30,447 bases of DNA from an uncultured Eubacteriales bacterium (GCA_900545865.1 URAN01000032.1:1-30447); one strand, 5' to 3'; positions 8,346 to 17,053 are shown, counted from the stretch's first letter. Notes: a model not told the origin generated them from the letters alone. Numbers and translations are program-made.

Positions 8346-9307
8346 TGTCAAATTCGGTTTATAATTTAGGTGATAAAATCGCAACGCGTGTTGCTTACGG
8401 AAACGCATTGGCGGAATTCGGATGCGATGAGCGCATAGTCGTTTTGGACGCTGACCTCTCTAAGTCAACCAAGACCGACAGCTTTAAAAAAGCATACCCC
8501 GAAAGATTTGTGAACTGTGGTATAGCAGAGGGAAATATGATGTCGGTTGCGGCAGGAATGTCAACGTGCGGAAACATTGTTTTTGCAAGCTCGTTTGCGA
8601 TGTTTGCGGCAGGCAGAGCATTTGAACAGATAAGAAATTCAATCGGTTATCCGCATCTTAATGTAAAAATCGGTGCGACTCATGCCGGGATTTCGGTCGG
8701 TGAGGACGGCGCAACACATCAGTGCCTTGAAGATATGGGAATTATGCGTACCATTCCGGGTATGGTTATATTAAACCCTGCGGACGCAACCGAGGCAAGA
8801 CTTGCGGTAAAAGCGGCGATTGACTATAACGGTCCCGTTTATCTGAGATTCGGCAGACTCGGCGTTCCCGTTATATTCGATGACAGCTATAAATTTGAGA
8901 TAGGCAAGGGTGTTGAACTTAAAGACGGAAGCGATGTGACGATTATCGCAACGGGTCTTATGGTACCGGCGGCAATGGACGCTGCGGCGGCATTGTCCGA
9001 ACAGGGTATCTCGGCAAGGGTTGTGAATATGGCAACAATCAAGCCTATTGACAAGGATATTATCGTAAAGGCGGCGAAGGAAACCGGTGCAATTGTTACG
9101 GCGGAAGAACATAACATTATCGGCGGTTTGGGTTCTGCCGTTGCCGAAGTTTTGGTTGAAAACGTGCCCGTTCCGATGCAGAGAATCGGAACAAAGGATG
9201 TATTCGGCAAAAGCGGTAAGCCCGAGGTATTGCTTGAAATGTACGGACTTGACGCAAAGAGTATTGCCGAGGCGGCAAAGACGGCGATTGCAAAGAAAAA
9301 CGCATAA
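8345..9307 (+). CDS. Transketolase, C-terminal (pyrimidine-binding) subunit
   Basis: Second half of the split enzyme. The pyrimidine-binding domain occupies roughly residues 10-165, including NCGIAEGNMMSVAAGMS, where the conserved glutamate contacts the cofactor, and GATHAGISVGEDGATHQ. A transketolase C-terminal domain (about 190-310) ends with TAEEHNIIGGLGSAVAEVL. The TAATG overlap with the upstream subunit marks a translationally coupled pair. A strong terminator follows 17 bases after the stop, so the unit ends here. Confidence 0.95.
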   Translation: MSNSVYNLGDKIATRVAYGNALAEFGCDERIVVLDADLSKSTKTDSFKKAYPERFVNCGIAEGNMMSVAAGMSTCGNIVFASSFAMFAAGRAFEQIRNSIGYPHLNVKIGATHAGISVGEDGATHQCLEDMGIMRTIPGMVILNPADATEARLAVKAAIDYNGPVYLRFGRLGVPVIFDDSYKFEIGKGVELKDGSDVTIIATGLMVPAAMDAAAALSEQGISARVVNMATIKPIDKDIIVKAAKETGAIVTAEEHNIIGGLGSAVAEVLVENVPVPMQRIGTKDVFGKSGKPEVLLEMYGLDAKSIAEAAKTAIAKKNA

Positions 9308-9325
9308 ATCTACATAACAAAATAA

Positions 9326-9366
9326 AAACGTTTGGTTTGTTTTTTTGAACCGAACGTTTTTTATTT
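9326..9366 (+). terminator. Terminator after the transketolase genes
   Basis: AAACGTTTGGTT (9326-9337) pairs with AACCGAACGTTT (9348-9359) over 12 bp with one G-T wobble. T-rich sequence follows directly. Confidence 0.85.
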
Positions 9367-9433
9367 TGGATATTTTAATCGGGATTTAATATTTGTGAGT
9401 TATTATAATTAAAGTAAACGAAGGCGAACAAAG

Positions 9434-9568
9434 ATGAATGTTTTGATTATAGATAATTCACAAGAATTATGCAATTCGGTAGAAAAGCTCAAAAAAAGGC
9501 TTTTGTATATATGTTCGTGCGCAAAAATAATCACTATCCGAGAGGTCGGGTATAAACTTTGCTGTTGA
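9434..9568 (+). pseudogene. 44-codon ORF, possible collapsed response-regulator gene
   Basis: The ORF reads MNVLIIDNSQELCNSVEKLK at its start, which looks like the first strand and helix of a CheY-type receiver domain. It ends TIREVGYKLCC, which looks like the wing of an OmpR/PhoB DNA-binding domain (typically TVRGVGYKL). A full regulator has about 180 residues between these parts, so this could be the two ends of a gene joined by a large internal deletion. Against this, the last third overlaps the hairpin that terminates the convergent cupin gene, the ribosome site is weak and both matches are short. It could also be a chance ORF. Confidence 0.35.
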
Positions 9569-9589
9569 TCTCTCGGACAGTGATTGATG
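9520..9589 (-). terminator. Terminator hairpin of the cupin gene
   Basis: AATCACTATCCGAGAG (about 9523-9538) pairs with CTCTCGGACAGTGATT over 16 bp with one mismatch and a loop of about 30 bases. On the minus strand the stem is followed by ATTTTTGC. It lies just past the cupin stop codon. Confidence 0.55.
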
Positions 9590-9590
9590 A

Positions 9591-9923
9591 TTATTTGAAC
9601 ACAACGGTTAGCATCATTTTAAACGGCTCGACAGCCGACACGGAATGAGGATGACCGGCAGGCATAACGATTGACTCGTCTTTATGCAGGATATATTCCT
9701 TGCCGTCAATCACGATTTTTCCCATGCCGTCAAGGCAAAGCACAAGAGCGTCGCCGCCCGATTCGTGTGTGCTTATTTCTTCGTCTTTGTCAAATGCAAA
9801 GAGAGTAAGGCTTATCGCATCGTTTTGGATGAGGGTCTTGCTGACAATCTGACCTTTTTGGTATTCGGTTTGGGATGAAAGGGTCAGGACCTCTGACATA
9901 TTGATGTTTTTCATTATACTCAT
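9591..9923 (-). CDS. Small single-domain cupin protein
   Basis: A 110-residue beta-barrel protein of the cupin superfamily. Cupin motif 1 is visible as HESGGDALVLCLDGMGKIVIDG (positions about 53-74) and motif 2 as ESIVMPAGHPHSVSAVEPF (about 83-101). The histidines could bind a metal. Such stand-alone cupins act as small-molecule sensors, isomerases or unknown-role proteins, and nothing in the neighbours specifies a substrate. AAAGGAG lies ten bases before ATG 9923; an in-frame ATG three codons later is an alternative. It is transcribed separately from the SLH gene upstream, which has its own terminator. Confidence 0.85.
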   Translation of the reverse strand: MSIMKNINMSEVLTLSSQTEYQKGQIVSKTLIQNDAISLTLFAFDKDEEISTHESGGDALVLCLDGMGKIVIDGKEYILHKDESIVMPAGHPHSVSAVEPFKMMLTVVFK

Positions 9924-9980
9924 TATTATGAATCTCCTTTTGTGTTTTGATATTTATTATGCACGGATTTTTTAAAACAA

Positions 9981-10017
9981 TGCCGCAGAGCCGTTAAAAT
10001 ATAACGGCTCTGCGGCA
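9981..10017 (-). terminator. Terminator of the YcdB/SLH gene
   Basis: TGCCGCAGAGCCGTT (9981-9995) and AACGGCTCTGCGGCA (10003-10017) make a perfect 15-bp stem with a 7-base loop. On the minus strand TTGTTTT follows. Confidence 0.85.
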
Positions 10018-10030
10018 AAATCCAAAGCAA

Positions 10031-12172
10031 TTATTTTGAAAGATAGTTGTATATTATGATTGCTGCGTCTGCTCTTGACAGGGTTGCGGTCGGGTTGAAA
10101 TAATTGTTTTCATCGCCCGACATAACGCCCATTCCGCGGCAGAGTGCAACCGAACCGAGATATTCGGGATTTATGTCGGCTTCGTCATAATATCCCGTTG
10201 TGAATATACCTCTGAGTTTTGCCGCTTGTTCAAGGCCTGCGGCATATATGATTGCTTTTGCCGCGTCTTGACGGGTGGTTATGGCGTTGTTTGAATCCTC
10301 CGTGCCGCTGTCATTGGATTTTGCATCGGCATTTAAGAGATAAATGGGTATGGGGCGTATAAATGTCGAATTTAACATATCCGCCAATTCACCAACGGTA
10401 ATATTATCATCGGGGCGGAATGTGTCCTCGCCTTTATTCAAAGAGAGTACGCCGCATTCAAACAGCTTTTTGATTTGCTCTTCGGCATAATGCCCCGATA
10501 TATCGGTCGGAAGAACAAGTTCGTCCGAGGTGTATTCGCTGCCGTCATAGTCGAGCAGTGCGCCCGATTTTGCATTAATCTGATAATGTCCGTTATGTTC
10601 AAGTGAATATTTAAGCGTAATTTTCGGAACGGTCTTGTTATCGCTTTCGGTTTTGTCATAGCTCAAAGTCATTTTTGCTTTTTCCGAAAGAGCGGTTTGA
10701 GCTTTTTCCGCGCCGATTATACCATCCGATGATTCAAACTCGATATTGTTATCCCAAACCTTATAATAAGTCTTTATATTGCCCGTTTTGTTGTCAACCG
10801 TAATATATATGCGGTTTTCGGGGAAAACAATGTTGTTTTCGTATCTCTCAAAATCCATATAGTATTCCGAATCGCGGTCATTATTATAATATTTGGCATT
10901 TTCGGAAAGCTTTACGTTATCGATAACGCTGCTGTATGTCTTTATGAAATCCTTTGCCTTTGCATTCGCGGTATCAAATGAAATTTGAGTCTTAGTATCT
11001 TGTTTGTCCGAATCCTTTGCATAGATATAATTTGAGAAATTTTCAAGACTTCCGTCTTTTGCGTCAAGTTCGATGCTCAAACTTCCGTAGTATTTATCGG
11101 CGTTGTCTTTCGGGGCATAACGCAAACGTGCTTTGTATGATTTCGGCGTTTCGTTCTCGGTGTCGGTATACGGATAATAACCGTCCAAATAATATTTGCC
11201 CGAGATGAATTCCAAATCCTCGATGCCGATGTTTTTGATGTTTTCGGCAATCTTGCGCAGCTCGTCTGTAGAGAGCAGACCGTTTACTTCCTCAATATTT
11301 TTGAGCTCCGCATCGGTCAATTGCTTGCTGGTATCGGCGGCGGATTCCATCGCATTCTCGCTCTTTCTGTTAGAATCGCCTGCGCCGCCGCTCGAATAGC
11401 CGTATTCAAACGGTTTGAATTCTTCGCCGGTTATCCCGTCAAGTTCATAATATGCGTTTTTAGGCATATATATTAAGATTGCTTTATTATCGACTCTGAT
11501 ATACTTTAATTCCATTGGGCTTGCCTCAAAAAATTTATTTTCGGCATCGGCGGCACTTATCGCCGTATCAACCGACGGAATATCGCTTGCGTATGTATAC
11601 TGTGCCGACATACTTTCGACATCGCCCGTTTCTTTGTTCAGTTCAACGGAAACCGAGTCGCCGCAGAAATCCAAGCCGTTTATCACTCTGCCGAGACGGA
11701 CGTCAACGCTGTTTCCGTAAAGAGATGAGTTATAGGTTATAGCCTCATCGGGGAACTCGTCTTTCCAGTTCGGGTTTACCGAAAACAGCCATTCTTTGGC
11801 AAGGCGCATAGCTTCGTCCTCACTGAATTTTGCGAATCCCATATGCCTGTTGTTTTGTGTCGGGAAGTTTGATATTTCCCATTTGTGAAAGCTGAGGACA
11901 TCGCCCTTGTCATTTATTCGAACCGAATATGTCTTTTGTGTGTCGCCCTCGTCGCGCTTTGTCTGCCAGCTCAATGAATACTCAACGCCGTTATCGTCCT
12001 GTGATGATGAGCTGTCGAATTCGGTGCATTCCGCAGGAATTGAAATTTTGTTCTTTGCCGCAATTATCGCGCTTTCCAAGCCCGTCTCCGCAAAAGCGGA
12101 AAACGGAACGATTCCGAACAGCATTACTGCTGCCGCGGTTGCCGAAATTGCCTTTTTTATACCCTTTTTCAT
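10031..12172 (-). CDS. Secreted YcdB/YcdC-domain protein with S-layer homology repeats
   Basis: A 713-residue exported protein. A signal peptide (MKKGIKKAIS, then a hydrophobic run ending SAFA) precedes two copies of the YcdB/YcdC (PepSY-like) domain, recognisable by RVINGLDFCGDSVSVELNK in the first copy and IVFPENRIYITVDNKTG in the second. The C-terminus carries S-layer homology repeats (DISGHYAEEQIKKLFECG with FRPDDNITVGELADML, and YLGSVALCRGMGVMSG with FNPTATLSRADAA), which normally anchor proteins to cell-wall polymers. A longer reading frame exists to 12223, but GGAGGT sits just before ATG 12172 and the signal peptide starts there. The role is probably cell-envelope; substrate unknown. 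Confidence 0.9.
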   Translation of the reverse strand: MKKGIKKAISATAAAVMLFGIVPFSAFAETGLESAIIAAKNKISIPAECTEFDSSSSQDDNGVEYSLSWQTKRDEGDTQKTYSVRINDKGDVLSFHKWEISNFPTQNNRHMGFAKFSEDEAMRLAKEWLFSVNPNWKDEFPDEAITYNSSLYGNSVDVRLGRVINGLDFCGDSVSVELNKETGDVESMSAQYTYASDIPSVDTAISAADAENKFFEASPMELKYIRVDNKAILIYMPKNAYYELDGITGEEFKPFEYGYSSGGAGDSNRKSENAMESAADTSKQLTDAELKNIEEVNGLLSTDELRKIAENIKNIGIEDLEFISGKYYLDGYYPYTDTENETPKSYKARLRYAPKDNADKYYGSLSIELDAKDGSLENFSNYIYAKDSDKQDTKTQISFDTANAKAKDFIKTYSSVIDNVKLSENAKYYNNDRDSEYYMDFERYENNIVFPENRIYITVDNKTGNIKTYYKVWDNNIEFESSDGIIGAEKAQTALSEKAKMTLSYDKTESDNKTVPKITLKYSLEHNGHYQINAKSGALLDYDGSEYTSDELVLPTDISGHYAEEQIKKLFECGVLSLNKGEDTFRPDDNITVGELADMLNSTFIRPIPIYLLNADAKSNDSGTEDSNNAITTRQDAAKAIIYAAGLEQAAKLRGIFTTGYYDEADINPEYLGSVALCRGMGVMSGDENNYFNPTATLSRADAAIIIYNYLSK

Positions 12173-12279
12173 AGCATAAAACCTCCGATTTGTAAAATAT
12201 ATTATCCGATATGCAAAAGCCAATGCATATTCCCTTATATTTGTTAGACGAAATGCGCACGGATAAAGTTCCCAATTTT

Positions 12280-14736
12280 TTATTTTATTTCAATTTTAAG
12301 CTTTCCGTCCGATTCGGATACAACGGCGGTGTCACCCGATTTTAACTCGCCCCGGATCAGCTTTTGGGCCAATGCGTCCTCAATATGCGATTCAATGTAT
12401 CGGCGCATCGGTCTTGCGCCGTATTCCTTTTTATATGAGTTGTCGAGAACTACATTCTTTGCCGCATCGGTCATTTCAAGAGAAATTCCCTTTTCGGCAA
12501 GTCCGTCACATAAATCCGAAATCATAATTCCGATAATTTGTATAAGCTCATCGCGCTTTAATTCTTTAAAGATAACGGTTTCATCGACACGATTTAAGAA
12601 TTCGGGTCTGAAAAGCGATTTGAGCGCGCGTTCAACTTTAAAGCTTATGGCTTCATCTTCATCATTAAAGCCGACAATGTTTGATTTTTGGTCGCTGCCT
12701 GCGTTTGATGTCATTATGATGATTGTGTTTTCAAACGAAACGGTTTTGCCGTGGCTGTCGGTTATCCTTCCGTCATCGAGGATTTGCAAAAGGATGTTGA
12801 AAACATCCGCGTTCGCCTTTTCTATCTCATCCAGTAGGATTACCGAATACGGATGACGGCGGACTTTTTCGGTGAGCTGACCCGCTTCGTCATAACCGAC
12901 ATAGCCCGGCGGCGAGCCGATTAATTTTGAAACGGAATGCTTTTCCATATATTCTGACATATCAAGACGAATCAGAGAGTCCTGTCCGTCAAAGACCTCG
13001 TCCGCTATGCGCTTGACCAGCTCGGTTTTGCCGACACCCGTGGGGCCGACAAATATAAACGAAACAGGGCGGCGTTTAAGGCTTATACCGGCACGTTTGC
13101 GGCGGATTGCTCTCGCAACCGCGGAAACGGCTTCGTCCTGTCCGATGAGCCGTGTATGCAGGCGTTCCTCGAGATTTACCAGCCTTCCCGTTTCGAATTC
13201 GCTTATGTTCTTGACAGGGATTTTTGTCCAAAGCTCGATAACCGCCGCGATGTCCTCGGTTGTGAGATACACATCGATGCCTTCCTTTTCGAGTTCGGCG
13301 ATTTTATCGGCAATGCGCATTTTGCGGCTTTTAAGCTCGGCAATCTGTTCATAAACCTTTATTCCTTCCTCGTCCGTTTCGAATGCGGTATCAATGTTGC
13401 CTTGCGGCGCATCGGAGACATTCTCGCGCTGTTGTTCGAGCTGTTCGTCAAGCTTTGCGTTCAGGGCGTCAATCTCATCGTCTATCTTGGCATCTTCGTT
13501 TTTGAGCTTTTCGCATTCAAGCAGCTTTTTGTTTTCGAGGTTTGCCCTCGATGCCGCCTCGTCAATCACGTCTATTGCCTTATCGGGCAGGAAACGGTCG
13601 TTTATATATCTTTCGGACAGTACGGCGGCGGTGCGGATTATCTCGTCGGTTATTTTGACCTTGTGATAATTCTCATAATGTTCTTTTATTCCTTTGAGAA
13701 TGTCTATTGTTTCGTCAACGGTGGGTTCCTCGACCATTACGGTTTGGAATCTGCGCTCTAACGCCTTATCCTTTTCGATATGCTTTCGGTATTCTTCGAT
13801 TGTTGTTGCGCCGATAACCTGAACATCACCGCGCGAAAGTGCGGGTTTTAGGATATTGCCTGCGTTTAGGCTGCCTTCGGCATCACCGGCGGATGTGATT
13901 GTGTGGATTTCGTCTATCACGAGTATGATGTTTCCGGCACGCTTTACCTCTTCGAGAATGTTTTTGAGCCTTGACTCAAACTGACCTCGAAATTGTGTTC
14001 CGGCAACAACGGCGGTCATATCGAGCATATATATCTCATATTTTAAAAGTTTGGGCGGAACATCGCCCTTGACAATTTTCAGAGCAAGCCCCTCGGCAAT
14101 CGCGGTCTTGCCCACGCCCGGTTCGCCAATCAAACACGGGTTATTTTTTGTTCGGCGGTTTAAAATCTGTGCAGTCCTTTCCATTTCGCGTTCGCGGCCG
14201 ATAACCGCATCAATTTCGCCGCGGCGAGCCTTTTCGGTCAGATTTACGCCGAAATGCTCAAGATTTCTGAGCTTTTTGCCTTTTGATTTTTCTTTTGTTT
14301 TTTTATTTTTGTCCGCCTTGTTTTTGTCGGATTTTTCGTCTTTTTTATTCTCGTTTGAACCGCCGAAAATCTTATTCATAAACTCCAGCGGGTTTTGCTG
14401 AAGGCTGCGGCTCATATTTTCGCCGATGCCCGAACCGTCATAGTCATCATCGTCATCGGAAGTATAGAGCGCCTTGTCGGGGATTCCATCGGGAAAGTCA
14501 ATGGAAATATCGCCGTCGCCATTGCGCATTTCGTCCATCATTGCCGCCATTTCGCGGTTTATGTCGTCCATCTCTTCGGGGTTAATTCCCATATTCTTCA
14601 TTATATCGTTGACCGGACCTAAATTAAGGTCTTGTGCACAGGTCAGGCAATAGCCTTCGTTTTTTGTTGTGCCGTCGGGGTCAACCCTCGTAACATAAAC
14701 GACAGCAAGATTTTTATTGCATTTACAGCATAACAT
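12280..14736 (-). CDS. ClpE-like AAA+ unfoldase with N-terminal zinc finger
   Basis: A Hsp100/Clp ATPase that unfolds proteins, probably for a ClpP protease. It starts with a zinc finger (Cys3/4-Cys6 and Cys30-x2-Cys33) in place of the Clp_N repeats of ClpC, as in ClpE. An acidic then lysine-rich linker (about 90-160) follows. Next come AAA domain 1 (Walker A GEPGVGKT 204-211, VIDEIHT near 280), a coiled-coil middle region (about 405-490), AAA domain 2 (GPTGVGKT 564-571, LLDEIEKA) and the D2-small C-terminal domain. At 818 residues it is longer than typical ClpE, mainly from the linker. Start 14736 was chosen because GAGAGGTGG lies five bases before it; the frame continues to 14754. The gene symbol is left open because clpC-like paralogues exist. 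Confidence 0.88.
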   Translation of the reverse strand: MLCCKCNKNLAVVYVTRVDPDGTTKNEGYCLTCAQDLNLGPVNDIMKNMGINPEEMDDINREMAAMMDEMRNGDGDISIDFPDGIPDKALYTSDDDDDYDGSGIGENMSRSLQQNPLEFMNKIFGGSNENKKDEKSDKNKADKNKKTKEKSKGKKLRNLEHFGVNLTEKARRGEIDAVIGREREMERTAQILNRRTKNNPCLIGEPGVGKTAIAEGLALKIVKGDVPPKLLKYEIYMLDMTAVVAGTQFRGQFESRLKNILEEVKRAGNIILVIDEIHTITSAGDAEGSLNAGNILKPALSRGDVQVIGATTIEEYRKHIEKDKALERRFQTVMVEEPTVDETIDILKGIKEHYENYHKVKITDEIIRTAAVLSERYINDRFLPDKAIDVIDEAASRANLENKKLLECEKLKNEDAKIDDEIDALNAKLDEQLEQQRENVSDAPQGNIDTAFETDEEGIKVYEQIAELKSRKMRIADKIAELEKEGIDVYLTTEDIAAVIELWTKIPVKNISEFETGRLVNLEERLHTRLIGQDEAVSAVARAIRRKRAGISLKRRPVSFIFVGPTGVGKTELVKRIADEVFDGQDSLIRLDMSEYMEKHSVSKLIGSPPGYVGYDEAGQLTEKVRRHPYSVILLDEIEKANADVFNILLQILDDGRITDSHGKTVSFENTIIIMTSNAGSDQKSNIVGFNDEDEAISFKVERALKSLFRPEFLNRVDETVIFKELKRDELIQIIGIMISDLCDGLAEKGISLEMTDAAKNVVLDNSYKKEYGARPMRRYIESHIEDALAQKLIRGELKSGDTAVVSESDGKLKIEIK

Positions 14737-14768
14737 ATATGCCACCTCTCTCATTTACCATAATACGG

Positions 14769-14813
14769 ATACGGCGTACCTGCGCCGTATGCAATCCGCC
14801 GATTTTGCGGATT
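14769..14813 (-). promoter_or_regulatory. Two tandem perfect hairpins in the leader of the ClpE-like gene
   Basis: ATACGGCG/CGCCGTAT (14769-14776 and 14783-14790) and AATCCGC/GCGGATT (14793-14799 and 14807-14813) are two adjacent perfect inverted repeats. They lie 33 to 77 bases before the start codon. Neither is followed by a T-run on the minus strand, so they are not simple terminators. No CIRCE or CtsR heat-shock operator was seen nearby. Their role is unknown. Confidence 0.55.
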
Positions 14814-15103
14814 CTCTTTAGTATATCACACTTTTGTATTTATTTCAACCGTTAAAACAGCTTTTTTCACGTTTTTTGGATGAAGTTAATTTTGTTTGAG
14901 ACAAAAATGAGCCGCGGCGAAAATCGGATAAAATTTTTATTTATTTCAAAATATTTTGGGGATGGCACGCTATGGCACTTTAAACGGGTGTATTATATAG
15001 GTGTTCGACAGGGAAACAAATCCGCGGACTGTCGTTCAAAAGGATTTGCGGCCGATGATAATTCCGGAATATCAAAAGTCGCACAAAAGAAAGGAAAGAT
15101 AAA
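14814..15103. other. Divergent intergenic region before the phage-like cluster
   Basis: About 290 bases without a credible gene. It must hold promoters for the ClpE-like gene (minus) and the capsid cluster (plus), but no strong -35/-10 pair was found for the plus strand. Visible elements are a 10-base-spaced direct repeat ATGGCAC (14962-14968 and 14972-14978), a TATTAT box near 14991 and a 10-bp palindrome ATTCCGGAAT (15061-15070). Any of these could be an operator. A plus-strand open frame from 14880 has no ribosome site and no recognisable content. Confidence 0.4.
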
Positions 15104-15622
15104 ATGTTTAACTTTAACACAAACAAGCGCAATGCCGAACCGAGTATGAACACGGCGATGCGCACAAACGGTTCGGGCAATATGCCGAGCCGTCAGGGCG
15201 GACAAGCGGCGAACATAAACGCTGTTCCGCAGAACGGAATGCAGAACGGAATGGACTCCGAACAACAGGCGTTCATAAGAGCAAGAGCCGAGGAACTTGA
15301 AAACCAGCGCAGAGACTTTATGAGAAAGCGCCCTGATTTTGACCTCGAAACAGAGATGCAAAATCCCGAGTTTGCCAAATATGTTTTGGCGATGGGGCTT
15401 TCGATAGAGGACGCGTTCTATCTTGTACACAAAGATGAAATAATCCAAGAGGAAATTCAGGCGGCTCTGAATCGTTTGGCGGCGCGCCGCGAAAGGATTT
15501 CGGAGAACGGTGCGGGCAAAAACAGCCCTGCGGTTGTCAAGAAAAATCCTAAGGATATGTCGGACAAAGAGATTGACGCAATCATCGAAAGAGTCAGAAA
15601 CGGCGAAAAAATCAGCTTTTAG
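15104..15622 (+). CDS. Scaffolding-like protein of a phage-type capsid
   Basis: A 172-residue polar protein placed directly before the major capsid gene, where tailed phages keep their scaffolding protein. The first 50 residues are low-complexity (Asn, Gly, Gln, Met rich). A charged helical middle (RARAEELENQRRDFMRKRPD and on to about residue 130) follows, then a basic C-terminal end (DKEIDAIIERVRNGEKISF). This disorder-helix-basic pattern fits a scaffold, but the sequence alone does not prove it. AAAGG precedes the ATG. No protease gene accompanies it, as would be needed if the scaffold were cleaved away. Function is inferred from position and composition. Confidence 0.6.
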   Translation: MFNFNTNKRNAEPSMNTAMRTNGSGNMPSRQGGQAANINAVPQNGMQNGMDSEQQAFIRARAEELENQRRDFMRKRPDFDLETEMQNPEFAKYVLAMGLSIEDAFYLVHKDEIIQEEIQAALNRLAARRERISENGAGKNSPAVVKKNPKDMSDKEIDAIIERVRNGEKISF

Positions 15623-15692
15623 TTTTAAAAGCAAACAGTCGAATCAAGAGAAAGTTACTATAATATATCAGAAAACAGAAAGGAAGTTTTAA

Positions 15693-16931
15693 ATGAGCAT
15701 TAATTACAACACTCAAACAACCACAACAAACAACCCCGGCAACAACCTCACACCCGAGATGAAAACCTATTATGACCGCGCTTTGATACATTTTGCGTCG
15801 CCGAAACTCGTACACGCACAGTTCGGTCAGAAAAAGCCTATCCCGGCAGGAAACGGCAAGACGATTGAATTCAGAAAGTTCAGTCCTCTCGAAAAGGCGC
15901 TTGTGCCGCTGACTGAGGGCGTTACGCCAAAGGGTAATGCAATCAACGTAACAACGGTTGAATCCACTGTTGAACAGTACGGCGATTATGTTACTCTCTC
16001 GGATATGCTTACCTTGTCATCCATTGACTCGGTTATATCCGAAACACAGGCGGTTCTCGGAGACCAGGCAGGCAGAACCCTTGACACGGTTATCCGCGAA
16101 AAGGTCAATGCCGGAACAAATGTTCAGTACGGCAACGGCAAGGCGGACAGAGGCTTGCTTGTCGGCGGAAAGACAAACTATTCCGACAACGATTATCTCA
16201 GCGTTGCGGCGGTCAAGAGAGCGGTTGCGACCTTAAAGCGCAACAATGCAAGCCCGTTCAAGGACGGATGCTTTGTTGCCATTATTCACCCCGATGTTGC
16301 GAACGACCTCACCAACGACCCCGAATGGAAGGCGGTAAAACAGAATGTTGACCCCGAGGATTGGTACAAGGGTGCAATCGGTAAGATTCACGGTGTTGTA
16401 TTCGTTGAATCGACCGAGGCAAAGATATTCCGTGCGGCAAATCTCAGAAATGCGGCAACTTTGGCAAAAGGTGACGCGAAAAAGCTGACCGCCGCGAGCG
16501 TATCAAATAAGGTTATCACAATAAAAGAGGACTTGTCGGCGGATGACGCAACGGCTCTTGCCGGAAGGAGCATTCAGATAAACGGCTTTGACTATTCAAT
16601 CGTATCGGCGGCAAGCGGCAATGCAGGCAGCGCAACGATAACGATTCAGGAAACTCCCGATGAGAGCATTGGTGACGGTTCTCTGATTTATCCGGCAGGT
16701 GCCGGAGCGGAGGGCAGAGATATTTATTCGACTCTGTTCATCGGTCAGAACGCATACGGCGTAACGAATATTACAGGCGGCGGTCTTGAAACGATTCTCA
16801 AACAAAAGGGAAGTGCCGGAACGGGGGATCCGCTCGACCAGAGAAGCACTGTCGGCTGGAAAGCGACACAGACGGCGGAAATACTCTCACCTGAATTTTT
16901 GGTAAGAGTCGAAACAACGTGCAGCTATTAA
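15693..16931 (+). CDS. Major capsid protein, N4-gp56 family
   Basis: A 412-residue HK97-fold type major capsid protein of the N4-gp56 family. The N-terminus (LTPEMKTYYDRALIHFASPK), the segment GKTIEFRKFSPLEKALVPLT, the following LTEGVTP...EQYGDYVTLSDML region and the C-terminus (STVGWKATQTAEILSPEFLV) are the parts that identify the family. Residues about 245-320, rich in Ala, Thr and Ser, are probably an inserted beta domain. The frame is intact and normal in length. A 13-bp hairpin follows the gene, as often seen after highly expressed capsid genes. No terminase or portal gene lies upstream; the preceding unit is the divergent ClpE-like gene. Confidence 0.88.
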   Translation: MSINYNTQTTTTNNPGNNLTPEMKTYYDRALIHFASPKLVHAQFGQKKPIPAGNGKTIEFRKFSPLEKALVPLTEGVTPKGNAINVTTVESTVEQYGDYVTLSDMLTLSSIDSVISETQAVLGDQAGRTLDTVIREKVNAGTNVQYGNGKADRGLLVGGKTNYSDNDYLSVAAVKRAVATLKRNNASPFKDGCFVAIIHPDVANDLTNDPEWKAVKQNVDPEDWYKGAIGKIHGVVFVESTEAKIFRAANLRNAATLAKGDAKKLTAASVSNKVITIKEDLSADDATALAGRSIQINGFDYSIVSAASGNAGSATITIQETPDESIGDGSLIYPAGAGAEGRDIYSTLFIGQNAYGVTNITGGGLETILKQKGSAGTGDPLDQRSTVGWKATQTAEILSPEFLVRVETTCSY

Positions 16932-16948
16932 TAAACGGCGGAAAATTA

Positions 16949-16980
16949 TTCGGAGCGGTCGGTCTTTCGGCCGTTCCGAA
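16949..16980 (+). terminator. Strong hairpin after the capsid gene, possible attenuator
   Basis: TTCGGAGCGGTCG (16949-16961) pairs with CGGCCGTTCCGAA (16968-16980) over 13 bp with two G-T wobbles and a 6-base loop. No T-run follows, so it may act as a partial terminator, a processing site or a 3'-end stabiliser. A second perfect 8-bp hairpin (GATTATTC 16997-17004 with GAATAATC 17013-17020) follows. Confidence 0.6.
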
Positions 16981-17025
16981 GATAAAATGATTGTAAGATT
17001 ATTCGATTTTTAGAATAATCAGGGT

Positions 17026-17053
17026 TTGACGATTATAAAGAGAATCATACAAT
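17026..17053 (+). promoter_or_regulatory. Internal promoter for the tail part of the phage-like cluster
   Basis: TTGACG (17026-17031), a 16-base spacer and TACAAT (17048-17053), with an AAAGGAG ribosome site and ATG 17091 properly spaced downstream. It would restart transcription after the hairpins that follow the capsid gene. Confidence 0.6.

Noticed and set aside
12173..12223. Extended N-terminus of the YcdB/SLH protein
   Set aside because: The extra 17 residues lie before a GGAGGT site and would put the signal peptide out of position.
14755..14900. CIRCE (HrcA) or CtsR operator before the ClpE-like gene
   Set aside because: Neither the TTAGCACTC-N9-GAGTGCTAA pattern nor GGTCAAA-type direct repeats are present.
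14962..14978. Sigma-54 promoter suggested by TGGCAC followed by GGCA
   Set aside because: The distance between the GG and GC pairs is one base shorter than the strict spacing this sigma factor needs; a direct repeat of ATGGCAC explains it as well.
14880..15149. Plus-strand 89-codon frame before the scaffold-like gene
   Set aside because: No ribosome site, no recognisable content, and it overlaps the ribosome site and start of the well-supported scaffold-like gene.
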